Below, one piece after another: positions 10,641-23,388 of a stretch of 64,000 nucleotides of DNA. This DNA is from Hordeum vulgare subsp. vulgare. Lineage: Eukaryota; Streptophyta; Magnoliopsida; Poales; Poaceae. Location: NCBI RefSeq assembly GCF_904849725.1, contig NC_058521.1, positions 431,228,676 to 431,292,675 of the forward strand, written 5' to 3'. How positions within the stretch are numbered: the first letter of the stretch is position 1; the number at the start of each line of letters is the position of its first letter. The position numbers and the translations under genes are program-made. The notes beneath the pieces are model-generated. The model ran no database searches. It was not told the origin of the DNA and worked only from the letters and a program-made list of their open reading frames with translations.

Positions 10641-12142
10641 TGATACATCCATTTTGCATCATGCTTTCATGTTGATTTTTATTGCTTCTTGGGATATTAT
10701 ATTACTTGTGGTACCATATTTATGCCTTTTCTCTCTTATTTTGCAAGGATTATTTGAAGAGGGAGAATTCAGGCAGCTGGAATTCTGAACTGGAAAAGGA
10801 GCAAGTCCTAGTCCACTATTCTGCACATCTCCAAATGCCCTGAAAATTTACGTGGATTTTTTCTAGAATATATTAAAAATACTAGGCGAAAGAACTACCG
10901 GTGGCCCCACAAGCCCCCACTCTGCCACCACCCCCCTGGTGGCGGTGGGCAAGCTTGTGGGCTGCCTGAAGGCCCACTAGCCCCCTCTTTTGCTATATGA
11001 AGCGTCCTGGTCTGAAAAAAATCAATCGGGAGCTTTTTCGTGGTTTTGCCGCCGCCACAAGGCGGAACTTGAGCAGATCCAATCTAGAGCTCCGGCAGGA
11101 CGATCCTGCCGGGGAAATTTCCCTCCCGGAGGGGGGAATTGTCGCCATCGTCATCACCAACACTCCTCTCATCGGAGGGCAGACATCTTCATCAGCACCA
11201 TCTCCTCTCCAATCCCTAGTTCATCTCTTGTAATCAATCTTCGTCTCGCGACTCCGATTGGTACTTGTAAGGTTGCTAGTAGTGTTGATTACTCTATGTA
11301 GTTGATGCTTGTTGGATTACTTGGTGGAAGAGTTTATGTTCGGATCCTTGATGCTATTCATTACACCTCTGGTAATGATTATGATTATGTCTTGTGAGTA
11401 GTTACTTTTGTTCCTGAGGACATGGGATAAGTCATGCTGATAATAGTCATGTGAATTTGATATTCGTTCGGTATTTTGATATGTTGTATGTTGTTTTTCC
11501 TCTAGTGGTGTTATGTGAACATCGACTACATAACACTTCACCATATTTGGGCCTAGAGGAAGGCATTGGGAAGTATTAAGTAGATGATGGGTTGCTGGAG
11601 TGACAGAAGCTTAAACCCCAGTCTATGCGTTGCTTCGTGAGGGGCTGATTTGGATCCACTAGTTTAATGTTATGGTTAGACTTTGTCTTAATTCTTCTGT
11701 TGTAGTTGCGGATGCTTGCGAGAGAGGTTAATCAAAAGTGGGATGCTTGTCCAAGTAAGGGCAGTACCCAAGCGCCGGTCCACCCACATATCAAACTATC
11801 AAAGTAACGAACGCGAATCATATGAACATGATGAAACTAGCATGACAAAAATTCCCGTGTGTCCTCGGGAGCGTTTTTCATCCTATAAGACTTTGTTCAG
11901 GGTTGTCCCTTGCTACAAAAGGGATTGGGCCAATTGCTGCACTGTTGCTACTACTTGTTACTTGTTACTCTTTGCTTGCTACGTTTCACCTCGCTACACA
12001 ATCACTTGTTACCGCTACTTTCAGTGCTTGCAGTTATTACCTTGCTGAAATCCGTTTATCAAAGCCTTGTGCTCCTCGTTGGGTTCACCACTCTTACTTA
12101 TCGAAAGGACTACGATTGATCCCCTATACTTGTGGGTCATCA
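10641..12142 (+). repeat. Gypsy A 3' LTR
   Basis: A 1502-bp LTR starting TGATACATCCATTTTGCATC directly after the polypurine tract AAGCTTGGGGGAG, and ending CTTGTGGGTCATCA. A gypsy LTR of the same family in reverse orientation begins at the very next base, so this end is defined on both sides. Confidence 0.85.
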
Positions 12143-12215
12143 ATAATCATGCTCAAGATCAGAGGGTATTAAATAGTATAATGGATCTGAACATATAACC
12201 GTCCACCAAATAAAC

Positions 12216-14014
12216 TCTTGGGGAACGTCGCATGGGAAACGAAAAGTTTCCTACGCGCACGAAAACCTATCATGGTGATGTCCATCTATGAGAGGAGATT
12301 TGGATCTACGTACCCTTCTAGATCACATAGCAGGAAGCATTAAGAAACGCGGCTAATGTAGTGGAACATCTTCACGTCCCTCGATCAGCCCCGCGAACCG
12401 TCCCACGAACCGTCCGACGGTCCGCTCCGATCTAGTGCCGAAAGGACGACACCTCCGCGTTCAGCACACGTACAGCTCGATGACGATCTCCACCTTCTTG
12501 ATCCAGCAAGAGGGGGCGGAGAGATAGAAGAGTTCTTTGATATCGTGATGGCGCGCCGGTGGTGGTGATGATCTACTCCGACAGGGCTTCGCCTAAGCTC
12601 CGTAGAAATACGATCTAGAGGAAAAACTGCGTGGTATAGGGTCGAGTAGCATGTGGCAAAGTTGTGTCTCAAAAACCCTCAATACCTCTAGTATATATAG
12701 GAGGGAGGGAGGGGAGGAGGCAGCCTCAAACCCTCAAGGTTTGGCCGAAATTGGAGGTGGAGGAGTCCTACTCCAATCCTACTTGGAGTAGGATTCCACC
12801 TTCCCACTTGGAAACTCTTTCCACCTTGTGTTTTTTCCTTCTCAAACCATATGGTCCTTAGTGGGAACTTATTCCAGCCCACTAGGGGCTGGTTTATCTC
12901 TTCCCATAGCCCATGAGACCCCTTGGGGTGTGACGATCCTCCCGATGGTCCCCGACAGCCCTCCCGGCACTCCCAGTACATTATCGATGAGCCCAAAACA
13001 TATCCGGTGACCAAAACAGGACTTCCTATATATCAATCTTTACCTCCGGACCATTCCGGAGCTCCTCGTGACGTCCTGGATCTCATTCGGGACTCCGAAA
13101 ACCTTTCGGTTACCAACACCTATTACTCAACTATACCGAAACGTCACCGAACCTTAAGTGTGCAGACCCTGCGGGTTCGAGAACTATGCAGACATAACCC
13201 AAGACACTCCTCAGTCAATATCCAACAGCGGGACCTGGATGCCCATATTGGATCCTACATATTCTCCGAAGATCTTATCGGTTGAACCTCAGTGCCAAGG
13301 ATTCATATAATCCCGTATGTCATTCCCTTTGTCCTTCGGTATGTTACTTGCCCGAGATTCGATCGTCGGTATCCGCATACCTATTTCAATCTCGTTACCA
13401 GCAAGTCTCTTTACTCGTTCCGTAATACAAGATACCGTGACTTACACTTAGTCACATTGCTTGCAAGGCTTGTGTGTGATGTTGTATTACCGAGTGGGCC
13501 CCTAGATACCTCTCCGTCACACGGAGTGACAAATCCCAGTCTTGATCCATACTAACTCAACGGACACCTTCGGAGATACCTGTAGAGCACCTTTATAGTC
13601 ACCCAGTTACGTTGCGTCATTTGATGCACACAAGGTATTCCTCCGGTGCCAGTGAGTTATATGATCTCATGGTCATAGGAACAAATACTTGACACGCAGA
13701 AAACAATGGCAACAAAACGACACGATCAATATGCTACGTTCATAGTTTGGGTCTTGTCCATCACATGATTCTCCTAATGATGTGATCCCGTTATCAAGTG
13801 ACAACACTTGCCTATGGCCAGGAAACCTTGACCATCTTTGATCAACGAACTAGTCAACTAGAGGCTCACTAGGGACAGTGTGTTGTCTATGTATCCACAC
13901 ATGTATTTGAGTTTCCAATCAATACAATTCTAGCATGGATAATAAACGATTATTATGAACAAGGAAATATAATAATACCTAATTGATTATTGCTTCTAGG
14001 GCATATTTCCAACA
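12216..14014 (-). repeat. Copia-2 3' LTR (left)
   Basis: A 1799-bp LTR with ends degenerate from TGTTGG to TCTTGG on the + strand side and intact at ...CATATTTCCAACA. It is followed by a degenerate polypurine tract (minus strand AAGTTGGAGAC, 14015-14025). Its partner is 21593-23388. Confidence 0.9.
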
Positions 14015-16461
14015 GTCTCCAACTTGCACTAGAGTCAATAATCTAGTTCACATCACCATGTGATTTCAATGAATCCAACACCCATATAGTTCTGGGGTCT
14101 GATCACGTCTTGCTCGTGAGAGAGGTTTGAGTCAACGGTTTTGAAACTTTCAGATCCGTGTGTTCTTTACAAATCTTTATGTCATCTTATAGATGCTGCT
14201 ACTACGTGCTATTCGGAAATACTCCAAATATCTACTCTACTATACGAATCTGTTTCACTACTCGTAGTTATTCGGATTAGTGTCAAAGCTTGCATCGATG
14301 TAACCCTTTATGACGAACTCTTTAACCACCTCCATAATCGAGAAAAGTTCCTTAGTCCATTAGTCACAAAGGATAACTTTGACCGCTGTTCAGTGATTCA
14401 ATCCTGGATCACTCTCTGTACCTCTTAACAGACTTGTGGCAAGACACATATCAGGTGCGGTACACAGCATGGCATACTGTAGAGTCTACAGCTAAGGCAT
14501 AGGGGACGACCTTTGTCCTTTCTCTTTCTTTTGCCGTGGTCGGGCTTTTGAGTCTTACTCATATTCACACCTTACAATACAACCAAGAACTCCTTCTTTG
14601 CTGATCTATTTTGAACTCCTTCAAAAACTTGTCAAGGCATGCATTTCATTTGAAAGTTCTATTAAGAGTATTGATCTATCTCTATAGATCTTGATGCTCA
14701 ATGTTCAAATATCTCTATCCAGGTCTTCCTTTGAAAAACTCCTTTCAAACAACCTTTTATGCTTCACAGAAATTCTACATTACTTCTGATCAACAATATG
14801 TCAACCACATATACTTATCAGAAAATCTATAGTGCTCCCACTCACTTCTTTGGAAATACAAGTTTCGCACAAACCTTGTACAAACCCAAAAGCTTTGATC
14901 ATCTCATCAAAGCGTATATTCCAACTCTGAGATGCTTGCACCAGTCCATAAAAGGATCGGTGGAGCTTGCATACTTGTTAGTATCCTTAGGATCGACAAA
15001 ACCTTCTGATTGTATCACATACAATCTTTCCTCAAGGAAACCTTCAAGGAAATAATGTTTTGTCTTCCTATGTGCAATATTTCACAAATAATGCAACAAC
15101 TACTAACATAATTCCAACAGACTTTTAGCATCGCTACGAGTGACAAAGTAACATCATAGTCAACTCTTTGATCTTGTCGAAAACATATTTGTGACAAGTC
15201 GAGCTTTTCTTAATAGTGACTTATCACCATCATCGTCTGTCTTCCTTTTAAAGATCCATATTTACTTAATAGTCTTACTACTATCAAGTAGTTCTTCCAA
15301 AGTCTACACTTTGTTTTATACATGGATCCTCTCTCGGATTTCATGGCCTCCAGCCATTTGTCGGAATCCGGGCCCACCATTTCTTCTCCACAACTCGTAG
15401 GTTCATTGTTGCTCAACAACATGACCTCCAAGATAGGGTTACCGTACCACTCTGTAGTAGTACGCGACCTTTGTCGACCTACGAGGTTTGTGGTAACTTG
15501 ATCCGAAGCTCTAATGATCACTATCATCAACTTCCACTTCAATTGGTGTAGGCGCCACAGGAACAACTTCCTGCGCCCTGCTACACACTAGTTGAAGTGA
15601 CGGTTCAATAACCTCATCAAGTTCCACCACTCTCCCACTCAATTCTTTCAAGATAAACCTTTCCTTGAGAAAGGATCCGTTTCTAGAAACAAACACTTTG
15701 CTTCCGGATCTGAGATAGGAGATGTATCCAACTGTTTTGGATATCCTATGAAGATGCATTTTATCCGCTTTGGGTTCGAGCTTATCAGACTGAAACTTTT
15801 TCACATAAGCATCGCAGCCCCAAACTTTTAAGAAACGACAGCTTAAGTTTCTCCAAACCATAATCTTTACTGTGTCATCTCAACAGAAATACGTGGTGCC
15901 CTATTTAAAGTGAATGCGGTTGTCTCTAATGCATAACCCATAAACGATAGAGGTAATTTGATAAGAGATATCATAGTATGTGCCATATCAAAATAGGGCG
16001 TAGCTATGACGTTCAGACACATCATCACACTATGGTGTTCCAAGTGGCGTGAACTGCGAAACAATTTCCACATTGTCTTTACTGTGTACCAAAAACTCGT
16101 GTTAGAGCATATATCTCCATATGTGGTTTTGGTACTTGATGACAATTCCTATGGACTAATGGTTGCCTTAAGTTACATTTATAGGATTTGTCCATAGGCA
16201 CTTCTTGAAGTCCATCTGTTGGGTTCAAGGAGTTTATATGATGACCAAGATGGTATTCAAGGTATTATCCAAAGAATGGTCATAGAGACACATGGTTGAT
16301 CAAGATCTCAGACAAAGACTAAATCAAGATGATCAACACACAAAGCGTACAAGATGTACCGAGAGGGATCAAGTGATCCCATGGTATGGTAAGCATTGTC
16401 CATTACGTGTTTGTGTACTAACCCATGGTCTTCGTGAGAGTTCTATGTGGGGGTTAGGTGT

Positions 16462-16579
16462 GTTTCCATGGGCTTGCGTCAAAGGGAAGATCTCATACAA
16501 CCCATGGAGTATGACGTCATGTTTCCATGGGCTTGCGTCAAAGGGAAGATCTCATACAACCCATGGAGTATGACGTCAA
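16462..16579. repeat. 59-bp tandem duplication
   Basis: Two adjacent, almost identical 59-bp units begin GTTTCCATGGGCTTGCGTC at 16462 and 16521 and end ATGACGTCA. They lie inside the solo LTR. Confidence 0.9.
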
Positions 16580-17256
16580 GTTGTGATCGTCATCAAGATT
16601 GCGATGTGCAAGTTCAAGTGGATCAGCACGAAGATAGCATGCTTGAAGCTTGCCGTCCATTGTGGTGGCAATGGACTTGTGAAGACATGCTGAAGAGTGG
16701 CTCACCCATAGTGAGTATGGGGGAGCAATCAACTAGTCTTCATCAAGACAACGCAATCAAGAAAGGTGGTCCATCTTGAGGAAGCCAAGATCATCATCAT
16801 CTAGCTCAAGAGGACGAGGTGCAAGGTATAGGTTTGCCCTTGATAGGTTTTCTAGTTAGGGTAGATTGATGTACTATCAAGGAGGGCTCTCAAGTGAGTA
16901 GCTTGATCGTATCGTTCGTTGAGAGCTCAAACCATTTGCATCCTTGCATCATACTTCTTGGTTCTTGTTTGGTGTTTCTCTTTGTGAGTTTTAGAGCTTA
17001 TGGTCATCTTCGTGACAAGCTCGAGTTCATCGAAAACGGAGTCCATATGCATCTACTATGATGTTTTCGATGTTGGAGTTTTTGCCGGTTCTTCATTCAT
17101 AGAGGACTCACATCTCTATATCATTGGCATTTTCATATCTGCATGGTCTTAAGATTTTCATCGCTGTTTCAATAGCTCTTGTCGTACTGAATCCAACAAG
17201 CTTGGGTTTGCTCGATTCGGAGCTCGTATGCGAAAGTTATGGCTGTTTCAGTGGCG

Positions 17257-17600
17257 ACCGGTAGTACCGCTGGACCTAGCGGTAGTACCGCTAGAGTTGG
17301 CGGTAGTACCGCTGGCTGGCGGTAGTATCGCCCCTGGTCAGCGGTAGTACCGCTCCAGGAGCTTAGTACCGCCTGCCTAGCGGTTGTTCATGGACGGACC
17401 TTTTTGCGAAGACTTTCTTGGCGGTGGTAGTGCCTTTGCACTACCAGGGGCCCAGCGGTAGTACCGCTGGAGTGCCAGCGGTAGTACCGCTGCAGCCAGC
17501 GGTAGTACTGCTAGCTGGCGGTAGTACCGCTGCAGTCAGCTGTAGTACCGCTGGAGTGCCAGCGGTAGTACCGCTGCAGCCAGCGGTAGTACCGCTGGAG
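17257..17600. repeat. GCGGTAGTACCGC palindrome array
   Basis: I count eight exact copies of the 13-base near-palindrome GCGGTAGTACCGC (6-bp arms around one base) and about four variants. They are spaced roughly 20-40 bp apart with CTGGAG, CTGCAG or CCAG linkers. The array ends about 45 bp upstream of a TATA box. Confidence 0.9.
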
Positions 17601-17642
17601 CTCGGGCAGAGAGTGGGGGTAACGGTCTGATTCCTTCCCCCA

Positions 17643-17652
17643 CTATATAAAG
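17643..17652 (+). promoter_or_regulatory. Putative TATA box of the solo LTR
   Basis: CTATATAAAG, the best TATA match in the solo LTR on the + strand, lies just downstream of the palindrome array. The function is inferred from position only. Confidence 0.5.
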
Positions 17653-18183
17653 GGGGTCTTCTTCCCCCTTGGCCTTATCCATTAGTTGAGCTCTTGTTCT
17701 AACTCCATTGTTGACATTCTTAGAGCTTGCTTACTCTCAATCCCTCCAATGATTCTTGCTTGTTCTTGAGGGAGAAGAGAGAGGAGATCTAGATCCACAT
17801 CTCCACCAATCACTTTCTCCTCTATGTGAGGGGAACCCCTTGGATCTTGATCTTGGAATTCTTTGTGAGCTCCTTGTTCTTCCTCTCATATTTCTCCATA
17901 GCTTTCGTTGTTGTGGAGGGATTTGAGTGTGAGGGACTTGACCACTTCGTGTGTTCTTGCCATTGCATTAGTTGCATCGGTTTGAGTTCTCCACGGTGAT
18001 ACGTGGAAGTGAAGTTTGATAAGCTTATTACCTTTGGTACTTAGTACCCTAGATATTGTTCTTCGCGGATGCTTTGGCGTCCTAGAAGCTTGGTGGTGTC
18101 TCGGAGCTCAATCATTGTGGTGTGAAGCTCCAGGCAAGCGTCGGGGTCTCCAATTAGGTTGTGGAGATTGCCCCGAGCAATTT

Positions 18184-18290
18184 GTACGGGTTCGGTAACC
18201 TCCCCCAAGGGTTGCCACGTGTACGGGTTCGGTGACCGCCCCCAAGGTTTGCCATTTGTACGGGTTCGGTGACTGCCCTCAAGGGTCCCT
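18184..18290. repeat. 37-bp tandem repeat, three copies
   Basis: GTACGGGTTCGGT recurs at 18184, 18221 and 18258 (period 37), each followed by a C-rich segment with CCCAAGG or a near match. Confidence 0.85.
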
Positions 18291-21200
18291 TAGTGGAATC
18301 ACGGCATCTTGCATTGTGCGAGGGCGTGAGGAGATTACGGTGGCCTTAGTGGCATCTTGGGGAGCATTGTGCCTCCACACCGCTCTAACGGAGATTAGCA
18401 TCCGCAAGGGTGTGAACTTCGGGATACATCATCGTCTCCCCGTGCCTTGGTTATCTCTTACCCGAACCCTTTACTTATGCACTTTACTTTGTGATAGACA
18501 TATTGTTTATTGTAATATATCTTGCTATCACTTAGTTGTTTATCTTGCTTAGCATAAGTTGTTGGTGCACATAGGTGAGCCTAGTTGTTTGTAGGTTTTG
18601 TGCTTGACATATTAAACGTTAGTTTTATTCCGCATTTGTTCAAGCCTAAACCTTAATTATTTTAAAGCGCCTATTCACCCCCCCCCCCTCTAGGCGACAT
18701 CCACGTCCTTTCAACTCGCAACTCAGATATTCATCTCTATGATCATATCGTAGACAGTTTATCCTCTTGTCACGATGATCTTCACTCTGAAATAACTTTG
18801 AACTTTTCAATATTTCAGACTTGTGATTCATCAAGTAAATACTCCCGTATCTACTCAAATCGTCAGTGAAGTGAGAACATAACGATATCCACTATGTGCC
18901 TCGGCACTCATTGGACTGCACACATCAAAAATGTATTACTCCCAACAAGTTACTCTCTTGTTTCATGTGGAATGATTTGCATGTCTCAAGTGATTCAAAA
19001 TCCAGTGAGTCCGAACGATCCATCTCTATGGAGCTTCTTCATGCATTTATACACCAACATGACTCAAGTGGCAGTGCCACAACTAAGTGGTACTATCATT
19101 ATTACTTTTTATCTTTTGGCACCAATGTTATGAACATGTGTAACACTACGATCGAGATTCAATAAACCATTGAGGGTAATTATTCAAGCAAATAGAATAA
19201 CTATTATTCTCTTTAAATGAATAATCATATTGCAATAAACACGATCAAATCATGTTCCTGCTCAACGCAAACACTAAATAACAATTATTTAGGTTTACCA
19301 CCAATCCCGATGATAGAGGGAGCGTGCGATGTTTTGATCACATAAACCTTGGAAACACTTCCAACACATATCGTCACCTCGCCTTTAGATAGTCTCCATT
19401 TATACCGTAGCTTTCATTTCAAGTTACTAGTCACTTAGTAACCGAACCGGTATCCAATACCCTTATGCTACTAGGAGTACTAGTAAAGTACACATCAATA
19501 TCATGTATATCAAATATACTTCTATCGACTTGGCCAGCCTTCTTATCTACCAAGTATCTAGGGTAGCTCTGCCTGAGTGACCGTTTCGCTCATAACAGAA
19601 GCACTTAGTCTCGGGTTTGGGTTTCTTCATTAGAGCAGCAACTGGTTTGCCGTTTCATGAAGTATCCCTTCTAGCCCTTGCCCTTCTTGAAACTAGTGGT
19701 TTTACTAACCATCAACAATTGATGCTCCTTCTTGATTTCTACTTTCGCAGTGTCAAACATTGCGAATCACTTAAGGATCATCATATCTATCCTTGATTTG
19801 TTTATAGTTCATCACGAAGCTCTAGCAGCTTAGTGGCAGTGACTTTGGAGAACCATCACTATCTCATCTGGAAGATTAACTCCCACTTGATTCAAGCGAT
19901 TGTTGTACTCAGACAATCTGAGAACATGCTCAACAATTTGAGCTTTTCTCCTTTACTTTGTAGGCAAAGAATCCTGTCGGAGGTCTTATATCTCTCAACA
20001 AGGGCACGAGCATGAAATATCAATTTCATCTCTTTGAACATGTCTTATGTTTTGCGACGTTTTCAAAACGTCTTCGGCACCTTGCTCCTAAGCCATTAAG
20101 TATTGCGCACTGAACTATCATGTAGTCATCAAAGACGTGTATGTCAGATGTTCGCAACATCCACAGACGACGCCCGAGGTGCAGCACACCGAGTGGTGCA
20201 TTAAGGACATAAGCCTTCTGCGCATCAATGAGGACAATCTTCAGTTTTACGGACTTAGTCCGCAAAGTTGCTACTATTAAGTTTCAACTAAATTTTCTCT
20301 AGGAACGTATAAAAACTGTAGAGCTATAGTGCAAGCTACATCGTAATTTGCAAAGACCATTAGACTATGTTCATGATAATTAGTTCAATTAATCATATTA
20401 CTTAAGAACTCCCACTCAAAAAGTACATCTCTCTAGTCATTTGAGTGGTACATGATCCAAATCCACTATCTCAAGTCTGATCATCACGTGAGTCGAGAAT
20501 AGTTTCAGTGGTAAGAATCTCTATGCTAATCATATCAACTATACGATTCATGCTCGACCTTTCGGTCTCTTGTGTTCCGAAGCCATGTCTGCACATGCTA
20601 GGCTCGTCAAGTTTAACCCGAGTGTTCCGCGTGTGCAACTGTTTTGCACCCGTTGTATGTGAACGTTGAGTCTATCACACCCGATCATCACGTGGTGTCT
20701 TGAAACGACAAACTGTAGCAACGGTGCACAGTAGGTGAGAACACAATTTCGTCTTGAAATTTTAGTGAGAGATCACCTCATAGTGCTACCGTCGTTCTAA
20801 GCAAAATAAGGTGCATAAAAGGATTAACATCACATGCAATTCATAAGTGACATGATATGGCCATCATCATGTGCTTCTTGATCTCCATCACCAAAGGACC
20901 GACACGATCTTCTTGTTACCGATGCCACACCATGATCTCCATCATCATGATCTCCATCAACATGTCGCCATCGGGGTTGTCGTGCTACTCATGCTATTAC
21001 TACTAAAGCTACGTCCTAGCAATATAGTAAACGCATCTGCAAGGACAAACGTTAGTTTAAAGACAACCCTATGGCTCCTGCCGGTTGTCGTACCATCCAC
21101 GTGCAAGTCGATATTAACTATTACAACATGATCATCTCATACATCCAATATATCACATCACGTCATTGGCCATATCATATCACAAGCATACCCTGCAAAA

Positions 21201-21592
21201 ACAAGTTAGACGTCCTCTAATTGTTGTTGCATGTTTTACGTGGCTGCTACGGGTATCTAGTAGATTGCATCTTACTTATGCAAAAACCACAACGGAGATG
21301 TGCAAATTTCTATTTAACCTCTCCAAGGACCGCCTCGGTCAAAACCAATTCAACTAAAGTTGAAGAAACCGACACCCGCCAATCATCTTTATGCAACGAG
21401 GTTGCATGTCACTCGATGAAACCAGTCTTTCGTAAGCGTACGAATAATGTCGGTCCGGGCCGCTTCAATCCAACAATACCACCAAATCGAGAAAAGACTA
21501 AGGAGCGCAACAAATCGAACATCACCGTCCACAAAACCCTTTGTGTTCTACTTGAGGTAACATCTACGCATGAACCTCGCTCATGATGCCAC

Positions 21593-23388
21593 TGTTGGGG
21601 AACGTCGCATGAGAAACAAAAATTTTCCTACGCGCACGAAAACCTATCATGGTTATGTCCATCTACGAGAGGAGATTTGGATCTATGTACCATTGTAGAT
21701 CGCACAACAGGAGGCGTTAAGAAATGCGGTTGATGTAGTGGAACGTCTTCACGTCCCTTGATCAGCCCCGCGAACGTCCCACGATCCGTCCCACGGTCCG
21801 CTCCGATCTAGTGCCGAACGGACGACACCTCCGCGTTCAGCACATGTACAGCTCGATGACGATCTCCACCTTCTTGATCCAGCAAGAGGGGGCGGAGAGA
21901 TAGAAGAGTTCTTCGGCAGCGTGACGGCGCACCGGTGGTGGTGATGATCTACTCTGACAGGGCTTCGCCTAAGCTCCACAGAAATACGATCTAGAGGAAA
22001 AACTGAGTGGTATAGGGTCGAGCAGCACGTGGCAAAGTTGTGTCTCAAAAACGCTCAATACCTCTAGTATATATAGGACGGAGGGAGGGGAGGAGGCAGG
22101 CTCAAACCCTCAAGGTTTGGCCGAAATTGGAGGTGGAGGAGTCCTACTCCAATCCTACTTGGAGTAGGATTCCACCTTCCCACTTGGAAACTCTTTCCAC
22201 CTTGTGTTTTTCCTTCTCAAACCATATAGGACTTAGTGGGAACTTATTCTAGACCACTAGGGGCTGGTTTATCTCTTCCCATAGCCCATGAGACCCCTTG
22301 GGGCGTGACGCCCCTCCCAATGGTCCCCTACAGCCCTCCCCGCACTCCCGGTACACTACCGATGAGCCCGAAACATTTTCGGTGACCAAAATAGGACTTC
22401 CTATATATCAATCTTTATGCCCGGACCATTCCGGAGCTCCTCATGACGTCCTGGATCTCATTCGGGACTCCGAACAACTTTCAGTTACCAACACCTATAA
22501 CTCAACTATACCGAAACGTCATCGAACCTTAAGCGTGCAGACCCTGCGGGTTCGAGAACTATGAAGACATGACCCGGGACACCCCTCGGTCAATATCCAA
22601 CAGCGGGACCTAGATGCCCATATTGGATCCTACATATTCTACGAAGATCTTATCGGTTGAACCTCAGTGCCAAGGATTCATATAATCCCGTATGTCACTC
22701 CATTTGTCCTTCGGTATGTTACTTGTCCGAGATTCGATCGTTGGTATCCGTATACCTATTTCAATCTCGTTACCGGCAAGTCTCTTTACTCATTCCGTAA
22801 TACAAGACCCTGTGACTTACACTTAGTCACATTGCTTGCAAGGCTTGTGTGTGATGTTGTATTACCGAGTGGGCCCCGAGATACCTCTCCGTCACACGGA
22901 GTGATAAATCCCAGTCTTGATCCATACTAACTCAAGGATACCTTCGGAGATACGTGTAGATCACCTTTATAGTCACCTAGTTACGTTGCGATATTTCATG
23001 CACACAAGGTATTCCTCCGGTGCCAGTGAGTTATATGATCTCATGGTCATAGGAACAAATACTTGACACGCAGAAAACAATAGCAACAAAACGACACGAT
23101 CAATATGCTAGGTTCATAGTTTGGGTCTTGTCCATCACATGATTCTCCTAATGATGTGATCCCGTTATCAAGTGACGACACTTCCCTATGGCCAGGAAAC
23201 CTTGACCATCTTTGATCAACGAACTAGTCAACTAGAGGCTCACTAGGGACAGTGTGTTGTCTATGTATCCACACATGTATTTGAGTTTCCAATCAATGCA
23301 ATTCTAGCATGGATAATAAACGATTATTATGAACAAGGAAATATAATAATAACTAATTTATTATTTCCTCTAGGGCATATTTCCAACA
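21593..23388 (-). repeat. Copia-2 5' LTR (right)
   Basis: A 1796-bp LTR, the partner of 12216-14014. It starts TGTTGGGGAACGTCGCATGA on the + strand and ends CATATTTCCAACA, followed by the TAAAC duplication. A TATATATAG motif sits at 22068-22076. The primer-binding-site region (minus strand GTGGCATCATGAGC) is immediately to its left. Confidence 0.9.

Larger units (their letters stand above)
1..12142 (+). mobile_element. Gypsy element A, 3' half (split by copia-1)
   Basis: The 3' portion of a Ty3/gypsy LTR retrotransposon on the + strand. Visible parts are the end of a coding frame (1-279), non-coding internal DNA (280-1798), a polypurine tract completed after the copia-1 insertion (AAGCTTGGGGGAG, 10628-10640), and the 3' LTR (10641-12142). 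Copia-1 (1799-10614) interrupts it only 26 bp before the LTR. The five bases CAAGC occur on both sides of copia-1, so removing it and one copy restores the typical pre-LTR sequence. The 5' LTR lies outside the window. The LTR family (TGATACATCCATTTTGCATC start) belongs to the Athila-like Triticeae group; I cannot choose between Sabrina, WHAM and Fatima by eye. Confidence 0.8.
16100..18713 (+). mobile_element. Solo LTR (2.6 kb) with palindrome array
   Basis: A 2614-bp insertion in copia-2's integrase. It starts TGTTAGAGCATATATCTCC and ends CACGTCCTTTCA, with a perfect 5-bp duplication ACTCG (16095-16099 and 18714-18718). It has no coding domains and no internal LTR pair, so it is best read as a solo LTR left by recombination. 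The end TTCACCCCCC...TCTAGGCGAC...CCTTTCA resembles the 3' end of several grass LTRs that precede a primer-binding site. Contents include a 59-bp tandem duplication (16462-16579), a GCGGTAGTACCGC array (17257-17600), a TATA box (17643-17652) and a 37-bp triplicate (18184-18290). I cannot name the family. Confidence 0.8.
14070..20315 (-). pseudogene. Copia-2 gag-pol, degenerate
   Basis: Remains of a copia polyprotein, colinear with those of copia-1 and copia-3 but broken by many stops, frameshifts and deletions. Recognisable pieces from the N-terminus are: gag near 20026-20265 (KAYVLNAPLG); a zinc-knuckle region near 19600; integrase core near 18720-18858 (SRYGSIYLMNHKSE); integrase near 15890-16020 (LPLSFMGYALETTAFTLNRAP); the post-integrase segment 15511-15861 (LKVWGCDAYVKK); and the start of reverse transcriptase 15210-15566. 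The RNase H part near 14170-14290 is over 200 bp shorter than in copia-3. The solo LTR at 16100-18713 splits the integrase. It cannot make protein. Confidence 0.88.
12216..23388 (-). mobile_element. Copia-2: old, decayed BARE1/Angela-type element
   Basis: An 11.2-kb interval: a minus-strand copia element plus a 2.6-kb solo LTR inserted in it. LTRs are 12216-14014 (1799 bp) and 21593-23388 (1796 bp). The 5-bp duplication TAAAC is perfect (12211-12215 and 23389-23393). The left LTR begins TCTTGG instead of TGTTGG, a terminal mutation. More than 20 mismatches are visible in the first ~260 bp of the LTR pair, far more than in copia-1 or copia-3. The polyprotein region is broken throughout. Confidence 0.93.

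Noticed and set aside
12385..12672. Frame with a run of His
   Set aside because: Within the copia-2 LTR and repeated with changes at 21749-22048; an LTR artefact.
17257..17600. Regularly spaced repeats that might suggest a CRISPR array
   Set aside because: Repeats are 13 bases, spacing is irregular, linkers are themselves repetitive, and the context is a plant LTR.
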